A stretch of DNA of 64,000 bases. It comes from Bremerella alba (GTDB lineage: Bacteria; Planctomycetota; Planctomycetia; Pirellulales; Pirellulaceae). Below, one piece after another: positions 44,338 to 53,073 of the stretch. Position 1 is the first letter of the stretch. The number at the start of each line of letters is the position of its first letter. The stretch is from NCBI RefSeq assembly GCF_013618625.1, contig NZ_JABRWO010000002.1, positions 434,001 through 498,000 of the forward strand, in the 5' to 3' direction. A program made the translations under genes and the position numbers. The notes beneath the pieces are model-generated. The model was not told where the DNA came from, made no database searches, and worked only from the letters and a program-made list of their open reading frames with translations.

Positions 44338-46362
44338 TTAGCTTTCGCTTTCCGATTCGGACTGTTCCGGCTCGAGCTCGTTGATTTGGTCCCACATGAT
44401 TTGCAGTTCCATGCGGAACCCGCCTGAAAGAATCGGGAACCGGCACCACGTTTTCGGATCGAGGTTTTCGTCATCGAGATGAAAACCAGGAGCGTACCGT
44501 TCCCGCTTCCATTGATTGCGGCTCCAAAGTTGGAAGAAGCGTTGTATGAAGCCTCCGAGCTCTCGCAACGTATAAACGGGGTAACGCTGCCGAAGCTGTG
44601 TGAAGACTTCGATCGCTGTCTGCTTGTCGCGAATCGCCAGGCGTTCGATTGTATCGAGGACCGTGTACGGCATCAGATCCCCTTCGTCGGTTTGCTTCTG
44701 ATCGGCCGGACGAAGCTCGGCGGTGGGCTGTTGTTGGTTGATCAATTCCAGCGCCGGGAAGCAGCCAACGCCCGCGGGGCCCTCTTGTTCCATCCAGATC
44801 AGCCACTCGCGCAGAAACGCTTTGTCGATCCCTGAGATAGGACATAGTCCGCCGCTAGTATCACCATCCATGGTTGCGTAACCCACGGCGGCCTCCGAGC
44901 GATTGCTGGTCGAAAGCAGCAAGGCGTTCTTTACGTTGGCCACTAACCAAATACTAGGCGAACGCGTGCGTGCTTGGATATTCTGCAAGGCGATGTCATC
45001 CTGCTCCCAGGTAAGGGGCCGCCCGATCACTTCCTCGCCGAGTTCCCGATATCGCTCTACAAGATCATCGATATCGATGCGATGGAAATTCGCACCGAAC
45101 GTTTCCGCGACTTCCTTCGCGGCATTGAAGGTCACCTCACCACTGTTGCGTGTGGCCTGATAGACGCACGTTAGCAGTCTCTGATTGATCTCGCTGGCGT
45201 CGACCAGGCCTTCCAATCCACCGATATAGGCTAGTTTTTTGACAAACCGCTCTAAGCCGAGATCTTTCAAGGCGAACTGCACCATATAGGCACACAAGGT
45301 CGCCACGGCCGCCGAGTCCGCTCCTCCGGACAGTGAAACCACGAACCCTTGCGAACGGCTCTTGCGAAGGTAGTCGAACAGTGCGAGCGTCACGGCCCGG
45401 ATAAACTCTTCTTCCTTCAAGTACTCGGAATCCTCCCACCCTTCCGACGAGACGGCACGCACTTCCGGCTCGCAGTGCGCCAAGGCGAAGTCGGCCTCGA
45501 CGACCTGCTCGTAGGCTGCGTCAAAGTTCAAGACAAACGCGTCGCTCTTGGCGCGGTTCATCCGGTTCACATCGATATCGACCACCGCAGTAGTCACAAT
45601 GGTATCTTGAAAACTAAAGCGGGGCGCTTCGGCGAGCAGCCGTCCCCCCGAGGCGACCATTGCGCCTCCGTCGTAGATCGCTCGTCCCGATTCATTTCCC
45701 ACGAGGTTGGCATAAACGTATGCCGAATGAAACGCACGCGATCCTTCCAAAACGAAGCGTCGACGTACGTCTTGTTTCTCAAACGCGAAATGGCTGGCAC
45801 TCGGATTCAAAATCAAGTCGACGCCCAACTCGGCTAAGCGGCCTCCGGGCCGGCTAGCGACCCAGGCATCTTCGCAGATTTCCAGACCCATCATCACGCC
45901 GTCGAAGTTGAAAACGAGGTCTCCTAGCGGAATCTTCTGATCTCCTTCTTCGTAGAAAGCCCGCTTTCCGGTAGGCCATGGTTTGAACCAGCGGGGTTCG
46001 TAATGGATGCCATCTCCGGCCAGATTTCTTTTGGGCACCAACCCCTGCAATTGCCCATCGGCGGCAATCGCGGCGACGTTGAAGACAAGACCACGGTAAG
46101 ATATCGGCAGTCCGAAACACGCGACCAGGCCTTCGGTAGCTGGGAGAAGCTCTTGCAGTTTGTCCCAGGCCATGCGCCGCATGCCTGCCGAGAGAAACGC
46201 GTCTTCGCAGCCATAGCCGGTAATACAGAGTTCCGGCAAGCAAACCACCGAAGCGCCTTCGGCTTTAGCCGTTTCGAGGGCCTGAAGAATGTTCTTGGTG
46301 TTTCCCTCCCAATCCAAGGGAGTTTGATTAAGAACTGCGGCCGCGACTTTGATGTTGAGCAC
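44338..46362 (-). CDS. nadE: Glutamine-dependent NAD+ synthetase
   Basis: Makes NAD+ from nicotinate adenine dinucleotide, ATP and glutamine. The N-terminal half is a nitrilase-type glutaminase with VVCLPELCITGYG (Glu), and the cysteine in GLEICEDAWV; the C-terminal half is the synthetase with the P-loop-like VSLSGGADSAAVATL and the GLCPISGIDKAFLREWL region. Length (674) fits the two-domain, tunnel-containing type. I prefer GTG 46362 because GGGGGA lies just upstream, over GTG 46398 which has no ribosome site. It is followed by no operon partner, converging with the large secreted protein. Confidence 0.95.
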   Translation of the reverse strand: MLNIKVAAAVLNQTPLDWEGNTKNILQALETAKAEGASVVCLPELCITGYGCEDAFLSAGMRRMAWDKLQELLPATEGLVACFGLPISYRGLVFNVAAIAADGQLQGLVPKRNLAGDGIHYEPRWFKPWPTGKRAFYEEGDQKIPLGDLVFNFDGVMMGLEICEDAWVASRPGGRLAELGVDLILNPSASHFAFEKQDVRRRFVLEGSRAFHSAYVYANLVGNESGRAIYDGGAMVASGGRLLAEAPRFSFQDTIVTTAVVDIDVNRMNRAKSDAFVLNFDAAYEQVVEADFALAHCEPEVRAVSSEGWEDSEYLKEEEFIRAVTLALFDYLRKSRSQGFVVSLSGGADSAAVATLCAYMVQFALKDLGLERFVKKLAYIGGLEGLVDASEINQRLLTCVYQATRNSGEVTFNAAKEVAETFGANFHRIDIDDLVERYRELGEEVIGRPLTWEQDDIALQNIQARTRSPSIWLVANVKNALLLSTSNRSEAAVGYATMDGDTSGGLCPISGIDKAFLREWLIWMEQEGPAGVGCFPALELINQQQPTAELRPADQKQTDEGDLMPYTVLDTIERLAIRDKQTAIEVFTQLRQRYPVYTLRELGGFIQRFFQLWSRNQWKRERYAPGFHLDDENLDPKTWCRFPILSGGFRMELQIMWDQINELEPEQSESESES

Positions 46363-46474
46363 GATGATGTTCCCCCGATGTTTGGTCTTTCCTCCCACAA
46401 ACTACCCGATGCAATGAACCGGGTCTATCGGTCACCCTTGGGGACACAAACGCGGCAGAAAAGGATCGCACGAA

Positions 46475-46870
46475 TCAGCCGTAGCCAAGTTCGTCGAGAT
46501 CTTCCTCAGTCATTCCAAAATGATGCCCTAACTCGTGCAGGATGGTAATGCGAATCTGTTCGCGCAGTCCCGGGGCGGTGATCTGTCCGTTGAGAAAGCG
46601 AGTTTGTGACAAAATCCCTTCGCGAAAGATCTGAATCGCATCGGAAGGAACCGCCGGCCCCTCGATCGACCGACTGGTCAACGGAATTCCCGTATAGAGA
46701 CCGCAAAGCTGACGTCGGTTATGCAAACCGAGCTCTCGCACCAACGCATCGGACGGATAGTCCTCGACAATCATGGGAACCCGGTCGAGCAGCGTCGCGA
46801 TCGACTCTGGCAAGATCGCCAGCACGGCCTCGAGATGAAGATCGAAGTGCTCTCGGGATTGTTGATCCAT
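46475..46870 (-). CDS. Metallopeptidase family protein, Zincin_1
   Basis: A 131-residue protein with the family's C-terminal signature HELGHHFGMTEEDLDELGYG: the HExxH zinc site with a third ligand downstream. The start LHLEAVLAILPESIATLLDRVPMIVEDYP is the usual opening helix and strand of PF06262. Small zincins of this type are probably cytosolic, and their substrates are unknown. It is upstream of nadE on the same strand with a 112-base gap, so it may be part of the same transcript. Confidence 0.9.
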   Translation of the reverse strand: MDQQSREHFDLHLEAVLAILPESIATLLDRVPMIVEDYPSDALVRELGLHNRRQLCGLYTGIPLTSRSIEGPAVPSDAIQIFREGILSQTRFLNGQITAPGLREQIRITILHELGHHFGMTEEDLDELGYG

Positions 46871-47049
46871 GGGTTGCCTACCGATAGGATAATCGTCCTT
46901 TCAATTATCGGCTTGGCGGTGGGTATTTCTACCCCGCAAAAAAGTTCTGAGAAACTTTGACTGCAAGCCGCGCAAGATTCGCGTACGATGCACGAAGGTA
47001 GTAATGGCAATTCGCTTGCAAACAGCTATCCCACGGAGACAATAAGGGC

Positions 47050-47337
47050 ATGATCCAACGCTTCTCGATCGCCAAGCTGTTTCTCTTGATCACCCTTGCG
47101 GCGGTGGGCTCCTTAACCGTTCGCCAGGCATTTCAGGGTGCCGACTGGGCGAAGGCCGTTTCCCTCGTCGTCTTCGCTGCGATGCTCTGGGCCCTGATTC
47201 ATATGCTTTTTGGGCTACTCGGATATGTCTTCATGGAGCTTGCCCAATCGCTTACGCCCAAAAAGGGGCAGTCCCCCTTCGCGACCGATGTACCGGCTCC
47301 TCAAATCATTCCCCCCAAGAACATTGAGAGTGAATAG
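47050..47337 (+). CDS. Hypothetical small membrane protein
   Basis: Not recognised. The 95 residues have two hydrophobic segments (IAKLFLLITLAAVGSLTV; AVSLVVFAAMLWALIHMLFGLLGYVFM) and a Pro-rich polar tail. The opening MIQRFSIAKLFLLITLAAV resembles the prefix of many planctomycete membrane proteins. It lies 38 bases before the 764-residue protein gene and may be the first member of the ABC transporter unit. Confidence 0.65.
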   Translation: MIQRFSIAKLFLLITLAAVGSLTVRQAFQGADWAKAVSLVVFAAMLWALIHMLFGLLGYVFMELAQSLTPKKGQSPFATDVPAPQIIPPKNIESE

Positions 47338-47375
47338 TCGAACTCTTCCAAATACAGCTTGGGAAACACAACCCT

Positions 47376-49670
47376 ATGCCTTTTTACCATTCGCTACGAC
47401 ATCTCATTCGCCAGGTCGGACTGGGGATACTTCTTCTGGTCGCATGTTGTGGGACCCTGCGTCCCGTTCAAGCAGAAACAGGGGAAACAATTCATCTCCC
47501 GGCCGGCCGGGACAAGCCTGTTAGTGGGCTTTACCTCGAAATTGATACCCGGTGGATCGATGGAAGTGGGTACCGACCGATTGGCGTCACGATTGCTACG
47601 GCTAATGGGTTGCCAGCCCCGGCCGATCGCCGTTTGGAAATTACGCTCAGACCGCAATACTACAACTTTCACAGCCGCAATCCTTTCCCAGCTGTCACTC
47701 AAGAGATGAAGCTTTCGCAGGGGAAAGTGGCTGAAAAGCATACGCTGCTTGTTCCTCAGCAGTTTCTGTGGAATTCGCTAGAGGTGATCACCCGAGAAGA
47801 TGGCCAACGCCTGAAAGAGCTTTCCAGCGAGTCGACTTCGGTCATCATGATGTTCGTCAACGGACAGTTTACCGAAGCGTATCCAGCCACCATCGTCTTC
47901 CATCGCGATGCTCCGAAACGTGACGATCGCGCGACCTGGGTGCTCGATCAAGCCAATCGCCGTGATGCAGGAGAAGAGGTCGACGAGATCCCTGATCTTC
48001 GCATATTTTTTAATGAGCAGTCACTGCCGACTAATCAAAATCTTAAGTCTCACCTAACCGGCTCTCCGAATCAGGCGATTTCGGCGTTGCCATTTCTCCC
48101 GCGGACAGATCTGCTTCCTCTCACAGACATTCCAGATACTTGGCAGGGACTTTCCTCAGCCGACCTGATTGTGCTGGAACGCAAAGATTTGGAGACCGTA
48201 GCGCGCAAAACGCCTGAGCGGTTTGCAGTCCTGCACCAATGGATTCTGGCCGGGGGCAACCTGCTCGTTTGGAATGCCGGAGAAAACGGTTCCGATGCCG
48301 TCGACCAACTATTGGCACCCAATGCAACCAACGCCATTTCCGCATGGAAATCCTTTCCGACCAACTCGGTCAACGAGCGTGATCTAGGGATCTTTGACAA
48401 AATACGACATCCACGCAATCGTTACGCCGCCACGAATGCAGCCAACTATGTCCCCCTGGCCGTTCGCAAAGGGAAGTTAATCGAGTCGGACGACAGTCTC
48501 AATGGCTCAACACCCATCGCAGGCACTCCTTTAAAACTGGCGGCTCGCAACGAAGGCTTCGGAAAGATCGTCGTCGTTCAGGGCAATCCGTTCCCCGGAA
48601 CCGCCGGCTCTTGGCAGCGGATCTTCGCCGTGTTCCACGGAGATCGACTGGCTTGGTTTCAGCGATACGGTATGTCACGCCTGCGCGAGAACCTCGGCTT
48701 TTGGGAGTTTCTGATTCCCGGCGTGGGGGTCGCCCCGGTTACGACGTTTGAGCTACTGATCACGCTGTTTGTCATCTTAATTGGTCCGGTCAACTACTTT
48801 CTCTTGCGGTCGATCGGACGGCTGAACTTTCTGATTGTGACGGTCCCCGTAGGGGCTTTTTTGGTCACTGCCGTGCTGATGTCGTACGCGGTACTTTCCG
48901 ATGGACTAAGTACGAAGTCACGGATTCGCACGGTGACCTTGCTAGATCAAACCACCGGACGCGGAGCGAGTTGGAGTCGTCAGGCCTATTACGCCGGGCT
49001 GGCAAGTACATCGGGGCTCACGTTTCCTGTCGATGCCGCCGTGTATGAGTACGAACAATATCCGTTGACCGAGCACACCGGCGAGAAACGCATGGACTGG
49101 GGTGAAGACCAAGTTCTGCGAGGTGGCTATTTTCGATCGCGGGTCACACAGCAGTTCCTGGCAATTCGTCCTTTCCAAACAGCACGTCGCCTGGAAGTCT
49201 CGACACAAGAGGGCAAGTTATCGGTGAAGAATGAACTGGGCACCCAGGTAACTCAGTTAATTCTGATCGACCAAAATGCCGTTCAATACTTTGCTAAAGA
49301 CATCCGCCCCGACGCAGAGAGCGACTTGTCTGTTGCCAGTTCGGATCAGATCAGCGAATTTCGCCGCACACTCAATGAGAAGAACCTGAGCATTCCCGAT
49401 GGCTTTGATCATCGCACCTATGTCCAGCGATCATCGACCCGGACGAACTACTACGTTCAGTCGTCGAGCATGCCGGAGATCTTTCAAAGGGAACCTTCGT
49501 TCAATCAATCGCTGATGGAGCGGGAACTCCAGAATCAAATGGCACACTCATTCGCTGCCTTAGGACCACGAAGCTATATCGCAATCGTCGAGCATTTCCC
49601 GGAGACTCCGCTCGGGCTGAAAACTCAGGCAGGTGAAAAGAGTATCGAAGTTGTGATGGGAAAATGGTAA
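47376..49670 (+). CDS. Large exported/membrane protein of the ABC transporter unit
   Basis: Not recognised by family. 764 residues: signal segment (LGILLLVACCGTLRPVQAE), a long outside region, then two membrane helices near 455-510 (FELLITLFVILIGPVNYFLL; FLIVTVPVGAFLVTAVLMSYAV) and a second outside region to the C-terminus. The motif PNQAISALPFLPRTDLLP and later LQGLSSADLIVLERKDLETVA suggest a domain that reports a threshold-like decision, similar to GATase-like beta-alpha folds in DUF4350 proteins. Its stop codon touches the start of the ABC ATPase gene, so it is translationally coupled to the transporter. Confidence 0.7.
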   Translation: MPFYHSLRHLIRQVGLGILLLVACCGTLRPVQAETGETIHLPAGRDKPVSGLYLEIDTRWIDGSGYRPIGVTIATANGLPAPADRRLEITLRPQYYNFHSRNPFPAVTQEMKLSQGKVAEKHTLLVPQQFLWNSLEVITREDGQRLKELSSESTSVIMMFVNGQFTEAYPATIVFHRDAPKRDDRATWVLDQANRRDAGEEVDEIPDLRIFFNEQSLPTNQNLKSHLTGSPNQAISALPFLPRTDLLPLTDIPDTWQGLSSADLIVLERKDLETVARKTPERFAVLHQWILAGGNLLVWNAGENGSDAVDQLLAPNATNAISAWKSFPTNSVNERDLGIFDKIRHPRNRYAATNAANYVPLAVRKGKLIESDDSLNGSTPIAGTPLKLAARNEGFGKIVVVQGNPFPGTAGSWQRIFAVFHGDRLAWFQRYGMSRLRENLGFWEFLIPGVGVAPVTTFELLITLFVILIGPVNYFLLRSIGRLNFLIVTVPVGAFLVTAVLMSYAVLSDGLSTKSRIRTVTLLDQTTGRGASWSRQAYYAGLASTSGLTFPVDAAVYEYEQYPLTEHTGEKRMDWGEDQVLRGGYFRSRVTQQFLAIRPFQTARRLEVSTQEGKLSVKNELGTQVTQLILIDQNAVQYFAKDIRPDAESDLSVASSDQISEFRRTLNEKNLSIPDGFDHRTYVQRSSTRTNYYVQSSSMPEIFQREPSFNQSLMERELQNQMAHSFAALGPRSYIAIVEHFPETPLGLKTQAGEKSIEVVMGKW

Positions 49671-50618
49671 ATGATTGCGACACGTACGCCGGTGATTGAG
49701 CTTCGTCGATTGCATCGTTTTTTTGGACGCACCAAGGCCGTTCACGATGTTTCGTTCGAAGTGTACCCGGGCCAGGTTTTCGGCTACATCGGCCCCAACG
49801 GCGCTGGCAAAACGACCAGCATGCGGATTCTCGCCACGCTCGATCTGCCGACCGCTGGGGATGCGTTGATCGATGGCTACTCCGTGATCAACGATCCCGA
49901 TCGTGTTCGTCGGCGATTGGGCTTCATGCCCGATGCGTTTGGCGTTTATGCCAACGTGAACTGCCGGGAATACCTCGACTTCTTTGCTCGATCCTACGGA
50001 CTGCGTGGTCGAGATCGCCGGATGGCGATGGACAAGACGATGGAGTTCACCGGGCTGGACGCCCTGGCCGAGAAGCCTATCAGTGGTTTATCGAAGGGTA
50101 TGAAGCAGCGTTTGTGTTTGGGTCGATCGATGATCCATGACCCGGCGGTGATGATCCTGGACGAGCCGGCGGCAGGCCTAGACCCTCGGGCACGGATTGA
50201 ACTGCGGGAAATGATTGCTCGTCTCGCCCAGCATGATAAGACGATCCTCGTCAGCTCGCACATCCTGACCGAATTGGCGGAAATGTGCGATGTGGTCGGA
50301 ATCATCGAGCAGGGACAGCTTTTAGCGACCGGGAGCGTTGCCGACATTCAACGAGGCCAACTCACCCAGAGCCGCGTACGTGTTCGCGTTCTCGAGAATA
50401 CCGACTCTCTCGCCAAGTGGCTCTCCGAGAAGGATGGCTTCAACGAGATTGTCACCGATGGTCAGCTGCTCCATTTTTCGCACGTCGGGGAACGAGCAGA
50501 AGAGGCCGTTTTACTCAAAGAAATGATTGAGGCCGGATTTTGCATTGCAGAGTTCGGGGCACGGCATTCTACGCTCGAGGATGTCTTCCTCAATGTGACG
50601 AAAGGTCGGGTTCAATGA
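49671..50618 (+). CDS. ABC transporter ATP-binding protein
   Basis: 315 residues. Walker A is GPNGAGKT (41-48), the signature motif LSKGMKQRL and Walker B VMILDEPAAGLD follow, and the H-loop is in ILVSSHILTELAE. The C-terminal 80 residues (RVRVRVLENTDSLAKWLSEK onward) form the extra domain often seen in ABC-2 export ATPases. It belongs with the next gene, a permease whose ATG overlaps its stop by four bases, and with the upstream 764-residue protein. The substrate is unknown; export of a polymer, lipid or peptide is likely by family type. Confidence 0.93.
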   Translation: MIATRTPVIELRRLHRFFGRTKAVHDVSFEVYPGQVFGYIGPNGAGKTTSMRILATLDLPTAGDALIDGYSVINDPDRVRRRLGFMPDAFGVYANVNCREYLDFFARSYGLRGRDRRMAMDKTMEFTGLDALAEKPISGLSKGMKQRLCLGRSMIHDPAVMILDEPAAGLDPRARIELREMIARLAQHDKTILVSSHILTELAEMCDVVGIIEQGQLLATGSVADIQRGQLTQSRVRVRVLENTDSLAKWLSEKDGFNEIVTDGQLLHFSHVGERAEEAVLLKEMIEAGFCIAEFGARHSTLEDVFLNVTKGRVQ

Positions 50619-52237
50619 CCACTGTGGAAGTCTCGCCTGATTCACCGATTGAACGCGACCAGCCAACTCCCTCTTGGTGGCAGGCGGCCGATCAGAAACT
50701 GGAAACGCTCGGGGAATACCTCAATCCAATTTTGGTCAAGGAAACTCGGCAAGCGTTGAAGAGTCGGCAATTTGCCGTGACCTTTGCCTTGGTCTTGCTC
50801 ACCAGTTGGATCTGGTCTTTGCTGGCCATCTACTTTCGTTATCCCGGGATTCTTTACTCGCCGGATGGCCCCTATCTGATGGTTGGCTATCTCGACATAC
50901 TTCTATTTCCGCTGGTCGTGATCATTCCGTTTTCGGCCTTTCGTTCGTTAGCGGCGGAACGAGAAGACGGGACGTTCGAGTTGCTTTCCATTTCGACCCT
51001 CAGCCCACGTCAGATCATCTTTGGCAAACTGGTCAGTTCGATTGTGCAGATGCTGGTGTACCTCTCGGCGCTGGCGCCCTGCCTGGCGTTCACCTATTTG
51101 CTGCGAGGGATCGATATTGTCACGATCGCCTATGTGCTTCTGTGTGCGTTTCTTGCTTCGGTGCTTTTATCCGGGGTTGGGCTGGTGCTTGCTTGCATTA
51201 CCCAACAGCGTCATTGGCAGTCGGCCTTGTCGGTGATTGTGATCTTGCTGTTCATTTTTCTTTACGGTATCGGGCTGATCATCAGCTACGCCAGTGTGTA
51301 CGAAGATGCGAGCTGGCGCGAGTACGACAATCCCGACTTCTGGGTCACGACGGCGGCATTCTTTTCGGTCTATGCCAGCTATCTGTATCTGATCGTCGAG
51401 GTGGCCTCGGCTCAGATTACTTTTGAAAGTGAAAACCGTTCGGCCGGAATTCGTCGCGGCCTTCTCTTACAGCATTTCCTGGCCATCGGCTGGTTCGGTT
51501 ATTTGGCCATTCGATTTCCACATGATGAAGAATTGCTTTTCGTCCTGATGACGATTCTGTGCCTGCACTGGTTTATTATGGGGTCGTTTATCAATGGAGA
51601 ATCGCCAGTACTTTCGCCTCGCGTTAAGCGGACCATTCCAAATTTCCTGGCCGATCGCATCTGGCGGAACTGGCTACTGCCTGGGCCTGACCGGGGCTAT
51701 TTTTTCGTAGTCACTTCGCTTGTTAGCGGTCTGTTGGTCATTTCCGGATTGGCTTGGATGCATACCTTCAACTCGCTATCGACGGCCGATGCGTCGCACG
51801 CGATTGTTTTCTCCGCCGGATTGGTGGGCTACACCATCTGCTACCTGAGTTTTGGCAGGCTGATCATTCGCTTTCTGAACATGATTTTCCGGGCCGATGT
51901 TTTTGTCTCGGTCATCCTGCACCTGATTCTTTTGATGGGTGGAGTCATGCTGCCTCTCGGCTTCCAGGTGCTCACCAATCGCACGATGGACACAAACTAC
52001 AACCATTGGACCAACCCGTTCTGGTTTTTTGTCGAAGGGATCGACGATCGAACGTTTATGGCCATGCCATTGATTGGCATCTTTGTGCTCTTTTTGGGCA
52101 TCCTGGGAACGTTTCTGTTCCTGGCCAATCTTGTCTTGGGCACGCGCCAGTTCTTACCCAAACGAGAAACGGATCCGCGATTTCAGCCAGAACTGCTTCC
52201 GGCTACGATCGAGAACCCTGATGATCCACTAGCCTAG
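50615..52237 (+). CDS. ABC-2 type permease
   Basis: 540 residues from ATG 50615, which overlaps the ATPase stop (ATGA). The soluble start (NPILVKETRQALKSRQFAVTFALVLLTSW) with its KETRQ motif is typical of ABC-2 permeases that face the ATPase. At least ten hydrophobic segments follow, such as PYLMVGYLDILLFPLVVIIP, LVSSIVQMLVYLSALAPCLA and FVSVILHLILLMGGVMLPLG. FRSLAAEREDGTFELLSIST is the coupling loop that ABC-2 exporters share. It forms the transport unit with the ATPase and the 764-residue partner. The convergent prepilin-like gene ends 118 bases away. Confidence 0.9.
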   Translation: MTTVEVSPDSPIERDQPTPSWWQAADQKLETLGEYLNPILVKETRQALKSRQFAVTFALVLLTSWIWSLLAIYFRYPGILYSPDGPYLMVGYLDILLFPLVVIIPFSAFRSLAAEREDGTFELLSISTLSPRQIIFGKLVSSIVQMLVYLSALAPCLAFTYLLRGIDIVTIAYVLLCAFLASVLLSGVGLVLACITQQRHWQSALSVIVILLFIFLYGIGLIISYASVYEDASWREYDNPDFWVTTAAFFSVYASYLYLIVEVASAQITFESENRSAGIRRGLLLQHFLAIGWFGYLAIRFPHDEELLFVLMTILCLHWFIMGSFINGESPVLSPRVKRTIPNFLADRIWRNWLLPGPDRGYFFVVTSLVSGLLVISGLAWMHTFNSLSTADASHAIVFSAGLVGYTICYLSFGRLIIRFLNMIFRADVFVSVILHLILLMGGVMLPLGFQVLTNRTMDTNYNHWTNPFWFFVEGIDDRTFMAMPLIGIFVLFLGILGTFLFLANLVLGTRQFLPKRETDPRFQPELLPATIENPDDPLA

Positions 52238-52355
52238 GTCCGATGTTTTCAATTGAGACAGACAGTGCCAAGCGTCGACGATGGCCGCATTCAGTCCGAG
52301 AATGGGAACGCGACCAACAATTGCACCAGATTGGATCCTTGATGCGTCAGCATAC

Positions 52356-52682
52356 CTAGTTGGCACTAACGCGATGTGTTTTGCCGTCGATTGTATAGCT
52401 TAACTTGCTATCGGTCGGAACAGCGGGCACGCCGTTGGGCAGGTAATCGGTTCCGATGTCGGCCAGGGCGGTCGGCCAGCTTCCTTCGTTGACGAAGTAG
52501 CGTTCGACGGCGGCATTCAGTGTGGCAATGTTGTGCTCGTTGACACGTTGCTTAGACAACGCACTAGAGGTACTCAACCGCGGGACGACAATCGCTGCGA
52601 TGATTCCTAAAATGACGATTACAGCCAACAGCTCCAACAAGGAGAACCCATGAGGCTTACGATTCCACTTGGTACGGTGCAT
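52356..52682 (-). CDS. Type IV prepilin-like / pseudopilin protein
   Basis: 108 residues. The N-terminus has the prepilin cleavage site and hydrophobic spine GFSLLELLAVIVILGIIAAI, with Glu at position 5 after the cleaved Gly, then a short globular part (FVNEGSWPTALADIGTDYLP) like GspG/minor pseudopilins. A prepilin peptidase would cut after Gly. The protein would join a type IV pilus or type II secretion pseudopilus. No other secretion gene is next to it; the secretin-domain protein at 59043 lies 6 kb away. Confidence 0.9.
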   Translation of the reverse strand: MHRTKWNRKPHGFSLLELLAVIVILGIIAAIVVPRLSTSSALSKQRVNEHNIATLNAAVERYFVNEGSWPTALADIGTDYLPNGVPAVPTDSKLSYTIDGKTHRVSAN

Positions 52683-52847
52683 TTATTCCTGCTATCTAAC
52701 GGGTTAAAAATTGCCTGCCCAAGCTGACCGCTCCAATTTTGCACCTAAGGCCAACCGTGATTCGGCATGTCACTTAGGCCCTCTAAGTGTAGGTTACAGG
52801 CGAGGTGATTACTTTTGTACGAGGTTTAACATTCCGAACATTGGCAA

Positions 52848-52940
52848 TTAAATGGCCCGTAGAATCCATCCTGTCAGCAAAGCCATCACGATCGTTGTGA
52901 TGGCCTCGACGACAATTAGGAAGTGCTTGTTCTAACGCAT
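52848..52940 (-). pseudogene. Possible remnant of a small membrane peptide gene with in-frame amber stop
   Basis: Minus-strand frame: ATG at 52940, then CGT, then a TAG, then 27 codons reading NKHFLIVVEAITTIVMALLT and onward to a stop at 52848. The tail is a convincing membrane helix with charged ends. GAAGG lies eight bases before the ATG. If the TAG were a sense codon this would be a 30-residue membrane peptide. It lies in the 391-base gap before the prepilin-like gene, which otherwise holds nothing I recognise. Chance is possible. Confidence 0.25.
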
Positions 52941-53073
52941 GGCAGAGGCCTTCGGAATGAAGCCTTGAATGTCCCTATGGTACGCACAGCCTCTTCGCTT
53001 TCCCTAGAAGGCGAGATTGAAAAGAGAGACCGGCTCGCACAACCGCCATAAGCGGCCGAACTGGAACGACCCG

